A DNA stretch of 64,000 nt from Clostridia bacterium (GTDB taxonomy: Bacteria > Bacillota > Clostridia > Oscillospirales > CAG-272). The position numbers and the translations under genes were made by a program. This document shows, piece after piece, positions 50,975 to 60,682 of this stretch. The notes under the pieces are model-generated. The model searched no databases, was not told the DNA's origin, and saw only the letters and a list, made by a program, of their open reading frames with translations. Within the stretch, counting starts at the first letter, position 1. Every line of letters begins with the position of its first letter. The DNA is taken from the NCBI GenBank assembly GCA_017468385.1, contig JAFUIQ010000010.1:1-64000 (forward strand), in the 5' to 3' direction.

Positions 50975-52360
50975 GTGCTTCAGGATATCATTACCCCCCA
51001 CAAACATCTTTTGCCCGGCGATGCCCACGCGGAATTGCGGGCACAGCTGAGTCGCTCCAGCCGGGTGACGCTGCTCAGCGGCAATCTGACCGCCAATGCC
51101 AAATCGGAGGTATCCGGTGTATCCGCCCGTGTATACAAAAACGGCGTGTACGGATTCTCCTCCATGGCGGAGTGCTCTGACGACGCAGTTCGCGCCGTAC
51201 TGAAGGCGGCGGATGAAAACGCCCGCTTTATGGATCGCCGCGCTCCCGCCGGCAAAGGCCCTCTCACTCCCATTGCGGACGGATTCCGTCCCCTTGCCGC
51301 CGACATTTCCGATCCCGATCAGAAGCTGTACGCGGACTTCGCCCGGGCCATTGACGCCTACATTGCCGAGAAGTATCCGAATCTGTCCTCCCGTGCCGTG
51401 ATCGCCACCTCCGATTCCATGGAGAAGCTGCTGATCACCTCCGACGGACAGGGCGGACACACCATCTCCCCCCGCTCCTACATGTACGTATTTCTCAACA
51501 GCGAGACCACGTCGGGCACGCCGATTGAATTGTTCGAGGCGTACGGCGGATCCGGCACCTTCGATCTCAACTTTACCGATCCTGCGGGGCTGTACGGCGA
51601 GATCGACAAGCTCTACGAGCGCCTGATGCAGAAGCGGGAAGGCGTATATGCAGAGGCTGGCATGAAGACCTGCATTCTCTCCGGCAATCTGACCGGCATG
51701 CTGGCCCACGAGGCCGTAGGCCACACGGTTGAGGCGGATCTGGTACTGGGCGGCAGCGTGGCTGCCCACAGTCTGGGAAAGGTGGTGGCCTCCGAAAAGG
51801 TCAGCCTGGTGGACTTCGCCCACACCGCGCTGGGCGTGGAAGCTCCGCTTCCTGTATATCTGGATGACGAGGGCACCCCCGCCACCGACACGGAGATCAT
51901 CAAGGACGGAGTCCTGGTTGGATTTATGAACAGCCGCGAAAGTGCCGATCATTTTGGAATGAAGGCAACGGGTCATGCCCGCGCCTGGTCCTTCTCCGAT
52001 GAGCCCCTGATCCGTATGCGCAACACGGCCGTGCTTCCCGGCACGGACAAGCTGGAGGATATGATCGCCTCTGTGGATGACGGCTACTATTTCATCTCTA
52101 CCAACAACGGCCAGGCAGACACCACCGGTGAGTTTATGTTCGGTGTCTGCATGGGATACGAGATCAAGAACGGCAAGCTGGGCCGTGCCCTTCTGGACAC
52201 CACCATCTCCGGCGTAGCCTTTGAGATGCTGAAGACCGTGGATATGGTATCGGATCAGATGACGTGGACCAGCTCCGGCTTCTGCGGAAAGAAACAGCCT
52301 ATGCCCGTTGGCTGCGGCGGATCCGACATCCGCTGCCGCGTGATGGTAGGCGGAAGATAA
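50975..52360 (+). CDS. tldD: Metalloprotease TldD
   Basis: A 461-residue protein, the catalytic half of the TldD/TldE heterodimer that trims unfolded peptides and some peptide antibiotics. The zinc motif HEAVGHTVEADL lies near residues 245-256, and the family's GLTFEMLKTVD-like stretch appears as GVAFEMLKTVDMVSD near the end, with CGKKQ-x-MPVG-C-G. GTG 50975 is the first start in frame with a modest RBS. An ATG six bases earlier opens a different frame. TldE follows 13 bases downstream. Confidence 0.94.
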   Translation: MLQDIITPHKHLLPGDAHAELRAQLSRSSRVTLLSGNLTANAKSEVSGVSARVYKNGVYGFSSMAECSDDAVRAVLKAADENARFMDRRAPAGKGPLTPIADGFRPLAADISDPDQKLYADFARAIDAYIAEKYPNLSSRAVIATSDSMEKLLITSDGQGGHTISPRSYMYVFLNSETTSGTPIELFEAYGGSGTFDLNFTDPAGLYGEIDKLYERLMQKREGVYAEAGMKTCILSGNLTGMLAHEAVGHTVEADLVLGGSVAAHSLGKVVASEKVSLVDFAHTALGVEAPLPVYLDDEGTPATDTEIIKDGVLVGFMNSRESADHFGMKATGHARAWSFSDEPLIRMRNTAVLPGTDKLEDMIASVDDGYYFISTNNGQADTTGEFMFGVCMGYEIKNGKLGRALLDTTISGVAFEMLKTVDMVSDQMTWTSSGFCGKKQPMPVGCGGSDIRCRVMVGGR

Positions 52361-52373
52361 GGAGGAAACGGAT

Positions 52374-53672
52374 ATGCATGATTTGAAAATGATCGCTGAC
52401 AAAGCTCTTGCGGCATTGAAGGACAACGGCGCGGACAAGGCGCAGTGCGCTGTCCGCTTCACCGAAACTCACGAATTCAACGTGGACGGAGGCAAGTTCT
52501 CTTTGTTCCGCACTCTGTTTGATAATTCCCTCTCTCTGACCGCCGTCAAGGACGACAAAAAGGGATCGGTAGGCATCAACCGTCTGGATGACGACTCCAT
52601 CGCGGCGGCCGCTGTGAACTGTCTGGCCATCGCGGACTCCGGGGCTGCGGATCCCGCCTGGGTATTCGCCGAGAAGTCCGAAAACGGCTTCTTCACCGCG
52701 GGCGCGCCGGAGGCGGATCTGGATCTGCTTTTCGACCGCACCGAAGAATTGATGCGGCAGATCGGGGAGCAGTTCCCCCTGATCCTGATGGAGCAGATGA
52801 TCGTGACCCACAAAAAGCGCCACAGCGTATTCAAAAACAGTCTGGGCGTGGAGTACGAGACTCTCTCCGGCAATTACGAAATTTCTCTGATGTTCTCCGC
52901 CCACGAGGGCGAGAAGTCTTCCTCCTTCTTCGGCTCGGGCGTCATCACCGACCGGCTGGATGTGCCCTTTATGGAATTGGGCACCATCCGTGAGGATCTG
53001 GAAAACGTATCCAAACAGCTGGACACCCAGCCTCTGGAGGGCAAATTCACCGGCGTAGCCGTATTCCCGCCCTCTTCCCTCGGCACTTTCATCGGCAGTG
53101 CGTTGGGCAATTTCGCCTCCGACGGAACGCTGCTGGACGGCACCAGCCCCTGGAAGGACTGTCTGGGCAAGGTGGTGGCCGATCCTGCCATCACCATCTC
53201 CGCCACACCGCTGGACGAGCGCATCGTATGCGGTGAGCGGTTCACGGGCGAGGGTTTCCGCTCCGAGAACTACGACATCATAAAGGGCGGCGTGCTGGAA
53301 AGCTTCATGCTCTCCGGTTACGTGGCCAACAAGACCGGACTGCCCCGGGCAAAGAACTCCTCCTACGCCATTGTGATGAAGCCGGGCGAGACGCCCTATG
53401 CGGACATCATTGCCGGCATTGAGCGGGGTATTCTGGTGGGTCGATTCTCCGGCGGTGAGCCGGGCACCAGCGGCGATTTCTCCGGGGTGGCGAAGAACTC
53501 CTTCCTCATCGAGAACGGAAAGATCACCTGTGCGCTGAGCGAGACCATGATCAGCGGCAATCTGGGCGATCTGCTGAAGAACGTCGTGGCGATCTCCTCC
53601 GAGGTCGTATGCGACGGTGCCACCGTATTGCCGTACGCGGCATTCGGCGGTGTGACCGTATCGGGCAAGTAA
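52374..53672 (+). CDS. pmbA: TldE/PmbA, non-catalytic partner of TldD
   Basis: A 432-residue TldD/PmbA-family protein without the HExxxH motif, as expected for the inactive subunit of the heterodimer. Family sequence includes KGSVGINRLDDDSI, GVAVFPPSSLGTFIGSALGNFASD, GEGFRSENYDIIKGGVLESFMLS and GTSGDFSGVAKNSFLIENGKI. AAGGAGG precedes ATG 52374. Confidence 0.94.
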   Translation: MHDLKMIADKALAALKDNGADKAQCAVRFTETHEFNVDGGKFSLFRTLFDNSLSLTAVKDDKKGSVGINRLDDDSIAAAAVNCLAIADSGAADPAWVFAEKSENGFFTAGAPEADLDLLFDRTEELMRQIGEQFPLILMEQMIVTHKKRHSVFKNSLGVEYETLSGNYEISLMFSAHEGEKSSSFFGSGVITDRLDVPFMELGTIREDLENVSKQLDTQPLEGKFTGVAVFPPSSLGTFIGSALGNFASDGTLLDGTSPWKDCLGKVVADPAITISATPLDERIVCGERFTGEGFRSENYDIIKGGVLESFMLSGYVANKTGLPRAKNSSYAIVMKPGETPYADIIAGIERGILVGRFSGGEPGTSGDFSGVAKNSFLIENGKITCALSETMISGNLGDLLKNVVAISSEVVCDGATVLPYAAFGGVTVSGK

Positions 53673-53683
53673 TAGAATAACGA

Positions 53684-53718
53684 AAGAGGATCGGTTTGGC
53701 CGATCCTCTTTTTCTTTG
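53684..53718 (+). terminator. Terminator after tldD-pmbA
   Basis: AAGAGGATCGG and CCGATCCTCTTT pair around TTTGG, followed by TTTTCTTT. Confidence 0.9.
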
Positions 53719-53741
53719 TTGGCTGTTTTTTGTTCTGTGCC

Positions 53742-53770
53742 TTGACAAGGCATAAAAACCGTGCTATAAT
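53742..53770 (+). promoter_or_regulatory. Consensus promoter of the T-box leader
   Basis: TTGACA, 17 bases, TATAAT, a perfect match. Confidence 0.92.
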
Positions 53771-53784
53771 GGCAACAATCAAAC

Positions 53785-54045
53785 CGTTGATGCGGAGATA
53801 AAGGTGATTATGCCTCCACAGAGAGCCCGTGGCGCTGGAAATCGGGCGAAACACAGATCATCAAATGGACCGCGGAGGGTGCAGTCAAAGGCTCCGGCCG
53901 AGTATTCTGCAACGTATGGGCACACGTCAGTTGTCGGGGATATGATAGTATCCCGCAAAGCGCACGGCATGGCCGTGAATCAAGGTGGCACCGCGAATCG
54001 TTTGTATTCGTCCTTGACAGATCCCCTTCTGTCGAGGCGTTTTTA
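53785..54045 (+). promoter_or_regulatory. Tryptophan T-box leader controlling trpB
   Basis: A tRNA-sensing leader. Stem I contains the GAGAGCCCGTGG...CTGGAAATCGGGC hairpin, and the specifier loop AAATGGACC presents codon TGG (53866-53868), which means tryptophan. The T-box sequence AATCAAGGTGGCACCGCG lies at 53978-53995. Its variable base in TGGC would pair with the G73-CCA end of tRNA-Trp, in agreement with the specifier. The terminator (CGTCCTTGACAG/CTGTCGAGGCG then T5) lies at 54009-54045. Uncharged tRNA-Trp should allow read-through into trpB. Confidence 0.93.
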
Positions 54046-54158
54046 TTTTCACGGAGGTTGTTATGGCACTTCTGACCAGGCGATGGCGGCACTCATATTG
54101 AGTTCATCCCGTACATTCTGATTCTATAAAATATATTCACATTCCGGAGGAAACACTT

Positions 54159-55376
<1,218 letters not shown>

Positions 55377-55431
55377 TGCCACCCCGGGGGATTTGCCGCG
55401 CGCATATCCCCCTTTTGTTTGTGGAGGTTTT

Positions 55432-56097
55432 ATGGATTTGCATATACTGTACGAGGACGAATATCTGCTCTGCGTGATCAAGCCTGCCGGCATCCCCTCC
55501 GAGGGGGATGGCATGCCCCGGCTGATAGAGGAATATCTGTCGGAAAACGGCGGCGGGGCATCGCCTTATGTGGGCGTAATCCACCGGCTGGATCGGGATG
55601 TATCCGGCGTGATGGTTTTAGCCAAGCGGGAAAAGACCGCTGCCGATCTGTCGGGGATGATCGCCCGGCGGGAATTCGGGAAGGAATATCTGGCTGTGGT
55701 ATCGGGCGAAACCGAGGCCGCAGGGGAGATGCAGGATCTGCTCTATCACGACAAGGGCCGCAACAAAACCTTTGTGGTAAAACGCCCTCGCCGGGGCGTG
55801 CGGGAAGCATCCCTGGATTATCGCACGCTGGCTGTACGCGCGGGGGAGGACAGCGTACGCTCCCTGGTCCACGTCCGTTTGCACACGGGACGGACGCACC
55901 AGATCCGGGTGCAGTTTGCATCCCGTAAGCATCCTCTTCTCGGGGACGGAAAATACGGCGGCGGCAAGGGAAAGATCGCTCTGTTCTCCCACAAAATCAC
56001 CTTTATCCATCCCGAAAGCGGTAAGGAAATGGTATTCTCCGCCCTGCCGCCCCGGGCGGATGCCTGGGCGGATTTTGACATAGACGCCCTTCTTTGA
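55432..56097 (+). CDS. RluA-family pseudouridine synthase
   Basis: A 221-residue enzyme with the catalytic Asp in GVIHRLDRDVSGVMVLAK and the family end GRTHQIRVQFASRKHPLLGDGKYGG. It lacks the N-terminal S4 domain of RluD, which fits the short RluA/YqcB type. The target could be tRNA or 23S rRNA. GGAGGTTTT precedes ATG 55432. It may be co-transcribed with trpB, 55 bases upstream. Confidence 0.92.
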   Translation: MDLHILYEDEYLLCVIKPAGIPSEGDGMPRLIEEYLSENGGGASPYVGVIHRLDRDVSGVMVLAKREKTAADLSGMIARREFGKEYLAVVSGETEAAGEMQDLLYHDKGRNKTFVVKRPRRGVREASLDYRTLAVRAGEDSVRSLVHVRLHTGRTHQIRVQFASRKHPLLGDGKYGGGKGKIALFSHKITFIHPESGKEMVFSALPPRADAWADFDIDALL

Positions 56098-56143
56098 TGA
56101 TACCGCACGACGGGGAAAGAATACCTATCACGCAAACTCCCCC

Positions 56144-56172
56144 TTGACCGCTCCCTCCCCGTCCTGTATAAT
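56144..56172 (+). promoter_or_regulatory. Promoter of the CD3324-type regulator leader
   Basis: TTGACC, 17 bases, TATAAT. The transcript would have a 5' leader of about 205 bases. Confidence 0.8.
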
Positions 56173-56225
56173 AGAGGCACAGCAGGCCGGCTGAAACTCT
56201 GAGAACGAAAGGAGGAATTGTCAAA

Positions 56226-56264
56226 ATGATCAACTTTATTACCAGCGAGGTGGCCTTCGGCTAA
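56226..56264 (+). CDS. 12-residue leader ORF
   Basis: ATG to TAA encodes MINFITSEVAFG. AAAGGAGG lies ten bases upstream, a better RBS than that of the regulator gene. A perfect hairpin (GGTGCGG/CCGCACC, 56265-56285) starts directly after the stop codon, then CGAAC/GTTCG, then a longer stem pairing ACCGCGAGGGAGG with CTCTCCTCGGT up to about 56363. It may be a regulatory leader peptide; expression is unproven. Confidence 0.5.
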   Translation: MINFITSEVAFG

Positions 56265-56386
56265 GGTGCGGTCCACTCCCGCACCGGTGCCGAACGATCC
56301 TGATGTTCGACAAACCGCGAGGGAGGCTGTGTACCGGCAGGTACCCGGTCTCTCTCCTCGGTCGTTTTGCAAGCGGGAGGATTTTT

Positions 56387-56638
56387 GTGTATAAGAACGC
56401 GAAAGATGTGTTGCCCGAAGCACTGCTCCGTCAGATATGGAAGTATGTGGAGGGAGAGAACATTTACATACCCAAGCGGCAGGAATGCCGCGCGGCGTGG
56501 GGATCTCTGAGCGGATCCCGCCGCGAATACGAGATGCGCAACGAGCAGATCCGTCAGCGGTACGCTGAGGAGGCCACCCTTGAGGAATTGGCCAAGGAAT
56601 TCTGCTTGTCCGTGGAAAGCATCCGCAAGATCGTGTAA
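56387..56638 (+). CDS. CD3324-family (Mor-like) DNA-binding protein
   Basis: An 83-residue basic protein. It reads YKNAKDVLPEALLRQIWKYVEGENIYIPKR at the start and ends EEATLEELAKEFCLSVESIRKIV, a helix-turn-helix. This matches the small CD3324 family, related to Mor transcription activators. GTG 56387 is chosen because GGGAGG lies seven bases upstream; the frame extends further but through leader hairpins. The target is unknown and no partner gene is adjacent. Confidence 0.85.
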   Translation: MYKNAKDVLPEALLRQIWKYVEGENIYIPKRQECRAAWGSLSGSRREYEMRNEQIRQRYAEEATLEELAKEFCLSVESIRKIV

Positions 56639-56788
56639 GGATCACCGCGTGCCATCTCGTCATAAAATGAAATATTTCCTTGCCCCGGGCGGGGCATATA
56701 TCCGACACAGGAGAAACCGATCCGCTTCTGTGTTCATCGGTGGGAATTTCTGACTGCAGATATTCCCTCACTGGATCGAAAAAACTGT
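56639..56788. other. Intergenic sequence without a recognised feature
   Basis: Only a small GCCCCGGGCGGGGC hairpin-like patch is visible. I see no gene. Confidence 0.4.
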
Positions 56789-56830
56789 CCCGTATCGCAA
56801 CAGTCGGCGTGCTGGGGGACAGTTTTTTGT
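56789..56830 (+). terminator. Terminator
   Basis: AAAACTGTCCC and GGGGACAGTTTT pair around a 16-base loop, followed by TT. It lies 150 bases past the regulator gene. Confidence 0.7.
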
Positions 56831-56888
56831 ATTTTATCACTTTTTGTGCATTTTAAACACAATTATTTTCAAATTGTGTTATTTTTTG

Positions 56889-56918
56889 TTGACAAGGCAC
56901 AATGCCGTGTGATAGAAT
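56889..56918 (+). promoter_or_regulatory. Promoter of the solute-binding protein gene
   Basis: TTGACA, 18 bases, TAGAAT, 55 bases before the start. Confidence 0.75.
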
Positions 56919-56973
56919 ACATGTGGGCTATTATACATATCGTCCCATATCCTCAAAAAAGGAGTATATCATA

Positions 56974-58500
56974 ATGACTAAGAGAGTTCTTTCCCTGCTT
57001 TTGGCTGTATGGATGCTTATTCCCATGCTTGCCGCCTGCAACGATACCCCGGACACCCCCGATTCACCCAATACCCCGGGCTCCTCCGATGTATCCGATA
57101 CGACTCCGGAAGATGCCCCGCCGAGCGGTCTTGTTCTGGACAAAACGGATTTCGGCGGTGCCAAGCTCCGCATTCTCGGCATCAGTGAGAATGTATATCT
57201 GGGCTACTATGCTACCGACGACATCTGGCGCGAAGCGGATGGCGCCGATCAGTTTGAGTCCGCTGTTTACAAACGCCAGCAGGACTGCATCAACAAATAC
57301 AAATTCTCCGTAGAATACACCCCCAGTGATTCTTCTACCAAGGCCATTACCGACTTTGTGGCCGGCGGATTGGATCAGGTGGATCTGGCCTTTGGTCTGT
57401 GGTCCAGCATGTTCGGCATATCCAAGACGGGCAACCTTCTGGACATGCGGGAAATGGCTACCATCGATCTGAAAAACACATGGTGGGATCAAAATGCCAA
57501 CGAGTCGCTGTGTCTGGCCAATCGTCTGTTCTACACCACCGGTGAGGTTTCCACCATCGACGATCAGTGCACCCGTGCTTTGTACTTCAACAAGACACTG
57601 GCGGAAAACAAACAGCTGGAAAGCCCCTACACCCTGGTGCGCAGCAACCAGTGGACCTTTGATAAGTTTGCCGAAATGTGCCGCAGCGTCTATACCGACG
57701 TGGACGGCGAGGGGGACACCGATGAAAATGACGTAATCGGATTCTTCTACGAAAACGGTCAGTTCTCCTATTTGATGACCGCTGTTGGTGAGAAATACGC
57801 TACGCTGGACGAAACCGGCAAGCCACAGTACACCTGGCTGCAGACCTCCGACGCGGTAACCAAGCTGGAAAACGTAGCAAATCTCCTTATCGACGACAAA
57901 GTGACAATGAACATCAACGCCTACAAAACCGGCGGCGGTGCCAACAGCTCCAACATTTACGCATACGCCCGCAGCAAGTTTGCTGCCGGCAAGCACCTGT
58001 TCTCCATCGGCGGTGCGCTGGTTATCTCTGAATTCGCAGACATGGAAGACGAGTTCGGTATCGTTCCCATGCCCAAGTGGAATGCGGATCAGGATAAGTA
58101 TTACCACGTAGTGGAAACCGTTACTCCCCTGTACGGCATTCCCAACACAAAGACCGACACCACCGACATCGGCTATATGATCGAATACTTCTCCTACGAG
58201 GGGCAGCAGACCGTTACCCCCGTTTATAAGGAAAACATGCTGAAACGCCGCTATGCGCCCGACGCAGACAGCGCCGACATGCTGGACATCATCTACGCCA
58301 ACCGTTCCTTCGATGTGGGTTATGTATGCAACTGGGGCGAGATCACTTCCATGGGTGACTCCAGCGTAGCAAGCGGAAGAGCTCCGAAGATGGCTTCCTA
58401 TAACCGCGCAGGCAAGAGCGTCTCCGCACTGATCGACAGAGAGTACGAGGCATTCCTGAAAGTAGGAAAAGATACCCCGGCTGAAACTCCCGCCGAATAA
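56974..58500 (+). CDS. Extracellular solute-binding lipoprotein
   Basis: A 508-residue lipoprotein. The signal ends in the lipobox LAAC with the lipidated Cys at residue 22. A Pro/Asp/Thr-rich linker of 30 residues follows. The remainder resembles family-1 sugar-binding proteins (FNKTLAENKQLESPYTLVRSNQWTFDKFAEMCRSV, VYTDVDGDG-like calcium-type loop here as TDVDGEGDTDENDVIGF, FGIVPMPKWNADQDKYY). No permease or ATPase genes adjoin it, so it is an orphan receptor. The ligand is unknown. Confidence 0.88.
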   Translation: MTKRVLSLLLAVWMLIPMLAACNDTPDTPDSPNTPGSSDVSDTTPEDAPPSGLVLDKTDFGGAKLRILGISENVYLGYYATDDIWREADGADQFESAVYKRQQDCINKYKFSVEYTPSDSSTKAITDFVAGGLDQVDLAFGLWSSMFGISKTGNLLDMREMATIDLKNTWWDQNANESLCLANRLFYTTGEVSTIDDQCTRALYFNKTLAENKQLESPYTLVRSNQWTFDKFAEMCRSVYTDVDGEGDTDENDVIGFFYENGQFSYLMTAVGEKYATLDETGKPQYTWLQTSDAVTKLENVANLLIDDKVTMNINAYKTGGGANSSNIYAYARSKFAAGKHLFSIGGALVISEFADMEDEFGIVPMPKWNADQDKYYHVVETVTPLYGIPNTKTDTTDIGYMIEYFSYEGQQTVTPVYKENMLKRRYAPDADSADMLDIIYANRSFDVGYVCNWGEITSMGDSSVASGRAPKMASYNRAGKSVSALIDREYEAFLKVGKDTPAETPAE

Positions 58501-58509
58501 TACATATAA

Positions 58510-58558
58510 AAAACAAGGGTTGCTGCATGTACATGCAGCAACCCTCATTTTTTATTTC
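58510..58558. terminator. Bidirectional terminator
   Basis: AGGGTTGCTGCATG and CATGCAGCAACCCT form a perfect stem with A and T runs. Shared with the convergent PHP gene. Confidence 0.93.
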
Positions 58559-59967
58559 TTTTCCATTACTACCTTCGGTTTGATGCGGCTTCCTTTTGTC
58601 ACCGGTCCGGTGGCGTGTACCGCTCTGGCACGGGCTTCAAAATCGCGAATCGCGGCGGAAGGCAGAACGGGCGGAATCCGGCCAAGGAAGCGATCCCGGT
58701 ACGCACCGCTGTACGCCACCTGGGCTTCCAGCATGGCGGCATCCACCTCGCCCATCAGATAGGCACGCATGGCCGTGCCCTCGCCCTGGCAGATTCTTTG
58801 CCGTTTGGGGAAGAAATTCTGAAGCAGGAAATGGGCATAGGACACCAGACGCAAATTGCCGTAGCAGCGGTAGTGGCGATCATATCCCACGCCGGCGGCC
58901 TCTACGGCCACGGTTTTGCCATTCCGCACGGCGTCGATGATGGCATCGTGCTCGTCGGATGCGGCAAAGCAGATGGAGAAGGTATGGCTGAACGTGGCGG
59001 ATTTCTCCAGACTGTGGGCATCGCTGGAGCCGACAATGGAGATCTTCAGCCCCTCCCCACGCAGATCCGCCCACAGATTGATGGACCGGTTGATGCCCAC
59101 CTGGCCCATGGCTCCCACCAATTCGTAGGCATCGAACATGCCGCTGGTGAGAAAGAGTTTGGCCAACGGATCCCGCACGTTGTGCATACGGGAACTCTTA
59201 GGCTGCCAATAGGGATGGGCAAAGATGGCCAGTCCTCCCGCCTCGTGGATGCGATCGGTGGCCCACATGGCACGGGCATACCGGTAGCGGTACATCTCGG
59301 GAATATCCGCCGGCACGCGGGATTCGTACACGGCGATCTCCTCGGCGTATTCCTCCTGATGACGGAAATACAGATCGGCCACGGAGGATTTGCCGCCTAC
59401 GTGGACAATATGCACGTTGCTCTCCGGGGCGTGAACCTCCTCGCCGCGGATGCGGGTGATACCCAAATTCACGCCGGCGTAGGCCTCATCCACCTCGTAG
59501 CCCGGATAGAATCGGTTGTGATCTGTCAGAGCGAAGAAATCGTATCCCTGCTCCCGAAAATGCCCCGCCAGGGCCGCCGGATCCCGCTTTCCGTCGGAGC
59601 GGATGCTGTGGGAATGGAAATCGCCCTTCAGGGGCGTGAGGGCGTACAGATCCTCCTCCAGGGCGTACACAAACAATTCGGCAATCTTCTTCTCCTCCCG
59701 GATCAGCCAGAACAGATACTGCCCCTCATCGGGATAGGTATAGGAGAATCGGATCACTCCGTCCTGCGCCGTCACGGGGAAGGACTTGTGGCTCAGGAGC
59801 GTTTCGTAATTGTCTTCGTTGCCGTCCGTCTGGATGGCAGTGATGATGAACTCCTCGCCGTCAGCGAAGAGAAATGCCCTCTCCAGGGGAGAAATAATCA
59901 TCTCCATTTTCCGCCCGACAGGGAGGACGGAGGGATATATGGCATAGTTTTCCGGGATGGGAAGCAT
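58552..59967 (-). CDS. PHP-domain phosphoesterase (CehA/McbA type)
   Basis: A 471-residue protein. The first 110 residues form an immunoglobulin-like beta domain. The PHP domain then shows DFHSHSIRSDGKRDP, FALTDHNRFYPG, GEEVHAPESNVHIVHVGG, LAIFAHPYW and VGSSDAHSLEK, giving the expected cluster of His and Asp metal ligands. CehA/McbA members hydrolyse phosphate or other esters; the substrate is unknown. There is no signal peptide. AAGGAG precedes ATG 59967. Confidence 0.86.
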   Translation of the reverse strand: MLPIPENYAIYPSVLPVGRKMEMIISPLERAFLFADGEEFIITAIQTDGNEDNYETLLSHKSFPVTAQDGVIRFSYTYPDEGQYLFWLIREEKKIAELFVYALEEDLYALTPLKGDFHSHSIRSDGKRDPAALAGHFREQGYDFFALTDHNRFYPGYEVDEAYAGVNLGITRIRGEEVHAPESNVHIVHVGGKSSVADLYFRHQEEYAEEIAVYESRVPADIPEMYRYRYARAMWATDRIHEAGGLAIFAHPYWQPKSSRMHNVRDPLAKLFLTSGMFDAYELVGAMGQVGINRSINLWADLRGEGLKISIVGSSDAHSLEKSATFSHTFSICFAASDEHDAIIDAVRNGKTVAVEAAGVGYDRHYRCYGNLRLVSYAHFLLQNFFPKRQRICQGEGTAMRAYLMGEVDAAMLEAQVAYSGAYRDRFLGRIPPVLPSAAIRDFEARARAVHATGPVTKGSRIKPKVVMEKK

Positions 59968-60078
59968 AGGTTATCTCCTTTGCGCACAGATATTGATATC
60001 AATGTACCACAAAATGGGGAATTTTTCAAGGTTTTGGGGGGAATTTGCAAAAATATTGTGCGGGGATGAAAAAAACTC

Positions 60079-60107
60079 TTGCAAAGCGGCCGAAGATATG
60101 ATATACT
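60079..60107 (+). promoter_or_regulatory. Promoter of tRNA-Ala
   Basis: TTGCAA, 17 bases, TATACT, ten bases before the tRNA. Confidence 0.8.
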
Positions 60108-60117
60108 GAATAAAGAC

Positions 60118-60172
<55 letters not shown>

Positions 60173-60193
<21 letters not shown>

Positions 60194-60600
60194 GAATAAA
60201 AGCACCGATGCATCGCATCGGTGCTTTGTTTTGCGTTAAATGAAGTTGATCGAACCGCCTGCCGGGCGAAGCACGGCTCTTGTTTTTCGCTGCGCTGATG
60301 GACGGTTTGCACTATCGAACGCGAAAAACACGGTTCAGAGACCGCGGACATTGGCCGATGCATCGCATCGGTGTTTTTGTTTTGCGTTCAGTGAAATGGA
60401 TCGAACCGCCTGCCGGGCGAAGCACGGCTCTTGTTTTTCGCTGCGCTGACAAGGGATTCACGTTACCCATCGCGAAAAACACGGTTCAGATCCCGCGGTG
60501 TTGGTGGGGCGAACCGCACGGTTCCCGATCCCGCTTATCTCCACCAAAATAAAAGCACCGGTGCTTTATTTTGCGTTAAATGAAGTTGATCGAACCGCCG
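60173..60600. repeat. Tandem duplications with a repeated tRNA-Ala 3' end
   Basis: The last 21 bases of tRNA-Ala (60173-60193) recur exactly at 60526-60546, followed by matching flank (AATAAAAGCACC, then TTTTGCGTTAAATGAAGTTG) up to about 60600. Between the copies a 150-base unit starting CATCGCATCGGTG at 60211 repeats at 60361. Both copies carry CCGCCTGCCGGGCGAAGCAC and CGAAAAACACGGTTCAGA. I see no gene in it. Confidence 0.9.
60199..60232 (+). terminator. Terminator after tRNA-Ala
   Basis: AAAGCACCGATGC and GCATCGGTGCTTT pair around ATC, followed by GTTTT. Confidence 0.85.
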
Positions 60601-60622
60601 GGCGCAAAAGTCCGTCCGGCTA

Positions 60623-60651
60623 TTGACACTCTCGCCGTTCCGTGCTATGAT
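60623..60651 (+). promoter_or_regulatory. Promoter of the MFS gene
   Basis: TTGACA, 17 bases, TATGAT, 32 bases before the start. Confidence 0.82.
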
Positions 60652-60682
60652 ACATCCGTAATTTTCAAACAAGGAGGCTGCC

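Noticed and set aside
50969..51180. ATG 50969 as start of tldD
   Set aside because: It opens a different frame that does not match TldD; the family sequence starts in the frame of GTG 50975.
57064..58548. 494-codon frame opposite the solute-binding protein
   Set aside because: The plus frame has a signal peptide, lipobox, RBS and promoter; the opposite frame has none.
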